Origin: a bacterium
GTDB lineage: Bacteria; UBP18; UBA7526
NCBI GenBank assembly: GCA_018903055.1
Contig: JAHIPW010000148.1
Location: forward strand, 1 to 6,290
Reading direction: 5' to 3'
Length of the DNA stretch: 6,290 nucleotides
Shown: positions 2,953-6,290 of the stretch, one piece after another
How positions within the stretch are numbered: position 1 is the first letter of the stretch
How the letters are laid out: each line of letters begins with the position of its first letter
Notes under the pieces: model-generated
What the model saw: only the letters and a program-made list of their open reading frames with translations
What the model was told of the DNA's origin: nothing
Database searches by the model: none
Program-made: the position numbers and the translations under genes

Positions 2953-5871
2953 TTAGCCGCGAAAGTATTTCAAAAGTTCCAGATAACGCGTCCTCTTCTC
3001 TTGGTTGATAGCTCCCTTCCTATCCAGAACCTCTTTTATCTCTTTCTCTAATCTCCGATATTCCAACTTTAACTTATTGTCTTTAATGGTCTTTATGAGA
3101 TCATTGAGTGCCCTCTCTTTTCTGGGATATTCTCTCTTCTCCATAAGAAGGGAAGTGACTATCTGGCTTAAACTCTTATCTTTTAACTGGTCCATTATTT
3201 TAGCCGGGGAGAGGGATTTTTCTCTGGTGCTTAAATCGAAGAGCGCCTGGGCAATCCTTCTATACTCTGGGTGGATGAAATCATCCGGGCCGAGTTTCTC
3301 CTGTACTAAAGAAACAAAGCTCTCATCTTGCAGCAGGAGTTGGATGAGGGAGGCCTCTGCTTTGCGGAGAAGGTCTGAAGGTTGGGAGCCTACTTTAAGG
3401 GCCTCTTTTGAAAAAAGACGGCCGCTTTTTATCTTCTTCAATTCCATCCAGAGGATCTCCTCCTCTAAAGAGAGCTCTTGGGAGAGCCGCTTTATCTCTT
3501 CCCTCTGGCGGATGAGATTCCTCTCTTTGGCTATGGTGGGAAGAAGATCCTCCGCTATAGCAATCTTTCCCTCTATGGTCTTAATATCGAACTTACTCTT
3601 AGCCAGCTGAAAACGCCACTCAATTAGAGGAAGCGCCTGGGACAAAAGTTTAGAAAAGGCCTCCCGGCCCTTATCCTGAATGAAGGTATCCGGGTCATAA
3701 CCTTTAGAGAGAGAAATCGCCTTTACCTTTACCCCCTGCTCCAAAAAGAGATCGAGGCTCCTTAGGGTGGCTTGAACCCCAGCAGCATCAGCATCATAGA
3801 GCATGGTAACCTGAGGGGAGAACCTCTTCAGAAGATAGACCTGTCCCGTAGTCAGGGAGGTTCCCATAGAGGCAATAAAATTCTGAAATCCTTCCTGATA
3901 GGGCAGGATGACGTCCATATAGCCTTCAACAACGACCGCCCCCTCCTTAGAGCGAATGGCCTCCTTTGCCCAGTTCAATCCATAGAGTATTCTTCCTTTA
4001 TCATAGATCGGAGTCTGGGGGGAGTTGAGGTACTTCGGTTCCCCTTTCCCCAAGATCCTTCCCCCAAATCCCACTACCCGATCCTGGGTATCGAGGATGG
4101 GGAAGATGATTCGACTCCAAAAGTAAGGCTTTCCCTGAGAGGTTAAAAGACCTCCTTTTATCAATAATTCTCTACTAAAGCCCTTCTCCTTGAGCTGGGA
4201 TAGGAGCTCATCCCAGGAGGAAGGGGCGTAACCCAACCTAAACTTCTCCATGGTCTCTCTCTTGATCCCCCGTTCCCTGAGATACTCAATGGCCCTCTTT
4301 CCTGAAGGGGTATTTACCAGGGATTTAGAGAAGTAGTCAGCAACTATGCTATTTAACCTGTATAACTCCTCCTTTTCCTCAACACGAACCCCCTCTTCCC
4401 TGGTCACCATAGGTAAGGGAATCCCCGCCTTCTTGGCTAATCTTCTTACTGCTTCCGGGAATGAGATATTCTCATACTTCATTAAGAAGTTGAAGACATT
4501 TCCCCCGATTCCACAATTTCCTACCACAAAATTGGGTGTAGTATAGGAGTGATCCTCGGCTACGGTTAGATTGTAAACATTCTCGGCAAATGCTCTTCTT
4601 ACAATTTTTCTAATCGGTAGAATTTGATAAACAAGATCGTTTATCTGCCTGATATCTGAGAAGTGCAATTTAATATTTTCTTGCCATAGGATAGTGTAGG
4701 CAGTCTTATGTCTCACTTTATTTTTATCTATCTTAGCATTTGCTACCCGAACCGTGGGAGAAATCTCCAATCTTAATAGAATATCTTTTAGTTGTTCAGC
4801 TAAAACTGGAGATACGGTAGTGATAGCCTTAAATTCCCTATCCTCTTTACACTTAGCAACCTTACCAGTATATCCGTCGCCTTTAAAAATGGCATCTAAA
4901 ATCATTCTCTGCTTTTTGGGAGGTAAATTCTGAAGTTCAAAGGGGATATGCTTATTCTCTGCCCCTTTCCCACAGAGATTTTCAAAGATATTAGACAGTT
5001 TTGAATTACAAGCGGTTATTTCTAAACCAGTTTTGTTTGCTTTTTTTCGCATATGGAAGGAAGTCTTTATATAGAAAATATCTTTAATAAGTTCTTCTAT
5101 TTCCTGGCCAAATTTTGCTTCATGACTTCCCAGACTGAATCGGATATAGGCTCGATGATTGCTTCCCTCTGCTATCCAGTATCCAATTAATTTTAAAAAT
5201 TTTTCATCAACCTTTATTCTGGTAGGAATAGGTTTTATCTCTGGTCCAAAATTGCTGATTCTGCGATCATAATATCTATCCAAATTTATGAATTTAACAT
5301 CGTTTATCTCTTGATTAATGGGGTAGAGCAGATAATCATTAAGGGAAAGTTGAGAGGCTGGTAATTTCTCTATTTTATACTCTTTGAAAAATTTTGCAGG
5401 ACAGTTTAATTTACATCGCCATTGGCAGATTTTAGTCTTCCGCGATTTATACTGACAATTTTTTGTCTTTATTACAAAGACTTCGTGATCTGTGGTTAAA
5501 GTTACAGGTAGATTTGATTTTCTGGTATATATCTCTACAAGTTCCCCATTATAAGGTCTCCATAAGATCCTTATAACCGGCATAAATCTACCACGATGGG
5601 TAAGAACCAATTCTCCTACCTGGATATCTTCAATCTTGTGAAAACCTTCTTCAGTCCTGATTAAAGCACCTGAAGGGAAGCAGCCAAAACAATGGAAGAT
5701 CTGCTTCTCCGGGCTGACTATAAAGGAGGGAGTCTTCTCGGTATGGAAGGGGCATAATGCCTTGAAGTTTCTTCCCGTCTTCCTCAATACCGCATAGTCC
5801 CCGATGACAGAGACGATATCATTCGCCTCCCGGATTTTATCCAAGAGAGCATCGGAAATTCTGCCATTCAT
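2953..5871 (-). CDS. dnaG: DNA primase DnaG precursor, interrupted by an intein
   Basis: DnaG synthesizes RNA primers at the replication fork, guided by the DnaB helicase. I use the ATG at 5871 (972-residue precursor) because GGAG lies 6 bases upstream; an in-frame TTG at 5883 is possible but less likely. Numbering from that ATG: CHC2 zinc-binding domain with ligands Cys40, His43, Cys61 and, after splicing, Cys453 (CPFHTEKTPSF then HCFG/C); intein 64-452; catalytic core with KYLNSPQTPIYDKGR (613 onward); Toprim domain with EGYMD (Glu649), YDADAAG (Asp693, Asp695) and GYDPDTF (Asp726, Asp728); C-terminal helicase-interaction region about 825-972. Without the intein the protein is 583 residues, the normal size (E. 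coli 581). Every active-site acid is present, so the enzyme should work once spliced. Unspliced precursor lacks a contiguous zinc finger. The stop is TAA; rpoD follows and a NIF3-like gene precedes by about 80 bp. Confidence 0.97.
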   Translation of the reverse strand: MNGRISDALLDKIREANDIVSVIGDYAVLRKTGRNFKALCPFHTEKTPSFIVSPEKQIFHCFGCFPSGALIRTEEGFHKIEDIQVGELVLTHRGRFMPVIRILWRPYNGELVEIYTRKSNLPVTLTTDHEVFVIKTKNCQYKSRKTKICQWRCKLNCPAKFFKEYKIEKLPASQLSLNDYLLYPINQEINDVKFINLDRYYDRRISNFGPEIKPIPTRIKVDEKFLKLIGYWIAEGSNHRAYIRFSLGSHEAKFGQEIEELIKDIFYIKTSFHMRKKANKTGLEITACNSKLSNIFENLCGKGAENKHIPFELQNLPPKKQRMILDAIFKGDGYTGKVAKCKEDREFKAITTVSPVLAEQLKDILLRLEISPTVRVANAKIDKNKVRHKTAYTILWQENIKLHFSDIRQINDLVYQILPIRKIVRRAFAENVYNLTVAEDHSYTTPNFVVGNCGIGGNVFNFLMKYENISFPEAVRRLAKKAGIPLPMVTREEGVRVEEKEELYRLNSIVADYFSKSLVNTPSGKRAIEYLRERGIKRETMEKFRLGYAPSSWDELLSQLKEKGFSRELLIKGGLLTSQGKPYFWSRIIFPILDTQDRVVGFGGRILGKGEPKYLNSPQTPIYDKGRILYGLNWAKEAIRSKEGAVVVEGYMDVILPYQEGFQNFIASMGTSLTTGQVYLLKRFSPQVTMLYDADAAGVQATLRSLDLFLEQGVKVKAISLSKGYDPDTFIQDKGREAFSKLLSQALPLIEWRFQLAKSKFDIKTIEGKIAIAEDLLPTIAKERNLIRQREEIKRLSQELSLEEEILWMELKKIKSGRLFSKEALKVGSQPSDLLRKAEASLIQLLLQDESFVSLVQEKLGPDDFIHPEYRRIAQALFDLSTREKSLSPAKIMDQLKDKSLSQIVTSLLMEKREYPRKERALNDLIKTIKDNKLKLEYRRLEKEIKEVLDRKGAINQEKRTRYLELLKYFRG
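4516..5682 (-). mobile_element. Intein with LAGLIDADG homing endonuclease, inserted in the DnaG zinc finger
   Basis: This is a 389-residue in-frame insert, residues 64-452 of the precursor. The N-terminal splice block begins at Cys64 (CFPSGALIRTEEGFHKIEDI). Block B is LPVTLTTDHEVFV, with the conserved Thr126 and His129 of TxxH. Block F is VYNLTVAEDHSY, with His441, and the insert ends NFVVGN with terminal Asn452 followed by Cys453 of the host protein. Excision joins HCFG to CGIGG, exactly the expected primase sequence. The two endonuclease motifs LIGYWIAEG (Glu235) and ILDAIFKGDG (Asp332) keep their acids, so homing activity is plausible. Oddities: the usual penultimate His is Gly451, and four cysteines (139, 149, 153, 157) cluster in the splicing domain. 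By eye the DNA is richer in A/T than the flanking primase sequence, consistent with horizontal arrival. Confidence 0.95.
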
Positions 5872-5877
5872 TTCAAT

Positions 5878-5881
5878 CTCC
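5878..5881 (-). promoter_or_regulatory. dnaG ribosome binding site GGAG
   Basis: GGAG lies 6 bases before the ATG at 5871 and decides that start over the upstream TTG at 5883. Its last base touches the first unit of the tandem CAAGCCT repeat. Confidence 0.7.
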
Positions 5882-5912
5882 AAGCCTCAAGCCTCAAGCC
5901 TCAAGCCTCAAG
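5881..5912. repeat. Tandem 7-bp repeat CAAGCCT, four full units, next to the dnaG start
   Basis: Four perfect CAAGCCT units (5881-5908) are followed by a partial CAAG. Degenerate relatives continue to about 5950 (CCTGAAGCC twice, GTGGCCTGTGACC). This fills most of the spacer between the NIF3-like stop codon and dnaG. Perfect short tandem repeats are prone to slippage, so copy number could differ between strains. Confidence 0.9.
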
Positions 5913-5952
5913 TTGTAAAACCTGAAGCCTGTGGCCTGTGACCTGAAGCCAA

Positions 5953-6290
5953 TTATTTCTTATGTCTATAGCGACGGAAGCCGGAACAAGGAATAATCTT
6001 CAGTCTTTCCTTCTTCTCTATCTCATCCAGCAAAAGGTTCAATCCTAAGGTGTCGCTTGCCATATGGCCGGCAACGATGATATTGATGTGATGCTTCTCC
6101 GCCTCTTTATAATGTTTCTCAGAGATGTGCATGCCCACAATGGTTCCCACCCCGGCAGTAGAGAGTTTTTCAAATATTTTCTCTGACCCTTCTGTTCCTC
6201 CCGTCATATCGACAAATACCCTCCCGGCGCTTCTTTCCTTTCTTCCAATGATCACTTTGGGGCCGGCATTATTCTTACTAGACTCTTTAT
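5953..6290 (-). CDS. NIF3-like protein, C-terminal part (5' end cut by window edge)
   Basis: The reading frame is open from the window edge to a TAA at 5953-5955, giving 111 residues; the true start lies outside. The GTG at 6255 is internal, because the frame continues upstream (KESSKNNAGPK...). The end of the protein resembles the NIF3/DUF34 family (dinuclear-metal proteins sometimes annotated as GTP cyclohydrolase 1 type 2-like). Its segment IIVAGHMASDTLGLNLLLDE, followed by IPCSGFRR, fits the family's C-terminal metal motif, where a GH...E/D pair supplies ligands: here His and Asp of GHMASD. HISEKHYKEAEKHHINI precedes it as expected. The metal ligands in the N-terminal half cannot be seen. 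The biochemical role of the family is not settled. Co-orientation with dnaG and rpoD matches gene neighbourhoods known in other bacteria. Confidence 0.7.
   Translation of the reverse strand, partial: KESSKNNAGPKVIIGRKERSAGRVFVDMTGGTEGSEKIFEKLSTAGVGTIVGMHISEKHYKEAEKHHINIIVAGHMASDTLGLNLLLDEIEKKERLKIIPCSGFRRYRHKK

Noticed and set aside
3005-4146. Plus-strand open frames opposite dnaG and rpoD
   Set aside because: They are antisense shadows of well-supported genes and show no family features.

Overview
The window is bacterial, and every gene in it is read from the minus strand. From right to left, the direction of transcription, it holds: the C-terminal part of a NIF3-like protein (cut by the window edge), dnaG (DNA primase) carrying an in-frame intein, rpoD (primary sigma factor), a tRNA block, and the first 18 codons of a gene that looks like a DUF164/C4 zinc-ribbon protein. 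dnaG followed by rpoD is the core of the bacterial macromolecular-synthesis operon, and NIF3-like genes are common nearby in several phyla. I cannot name the species. The repeat-rich spacers, full region 1.1 sigma factor and encoded tRNA CCA ends would fit an uncultured deltaproteobacterial-type or candidate-phylum genome, but this is only an impression.

Right part (2953-6290): the primase precursor is split by a 389-residue class 1 intein with an apparently intact LAGLIDADG endonuclease. It sits immediately before the last zinc-binding cysteine of the primase zinc finger, and that cysteine is also the +1 splicing nucleophile. Splicing would leave a 583-residue primase of normal size. A tandem 7-bp repeat abuts the dnaG ribosome binding site.

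Middle (1034-2952): a complete RpoD/SigA-type sigma factor with regions 1.1, 1.2, a long charged non-conserved insert, 2, 3 and 4. The spacers on both sides of it (610-1033 and 2726-2952) are almost entirely repeat. Each begins and ends with short arrays of ACGGAT/ACAGAT words spaced about 10-13 bp, in opposite orientations, with hairpin elements between.

Left part (1-609): two intact tRNA genes with encoded CCA, a CAT-anticodon tRNA (probably lysidine-type Ile, otherwise elongator Met) and tRNA-Val(CAC). Between and around them lies the most unusual structure: a third tRNA-like gene broken into three pieces by two palindromic elements that share the core CCCCGTTAGA. One element sits in the D-loop exactly between the two conserved G's. 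The other sits in the anticodon loop and encloses the complete tRNA-Val gene. D-stem and anticodon-stem halves still match across the insertions, but the acceptor stem does not, so the broken gene is probably dead. A second 34-bp repeat family occurs twice, each time followed by a perfect hairpin.

Working together, the genes supply replication priming, housekeeping transcription and translation adaptors. The notable theme is invasion by small selfish or palindromic DNA: an intein in the primase, and repeats in nearly every spacer and inside a tRNA.
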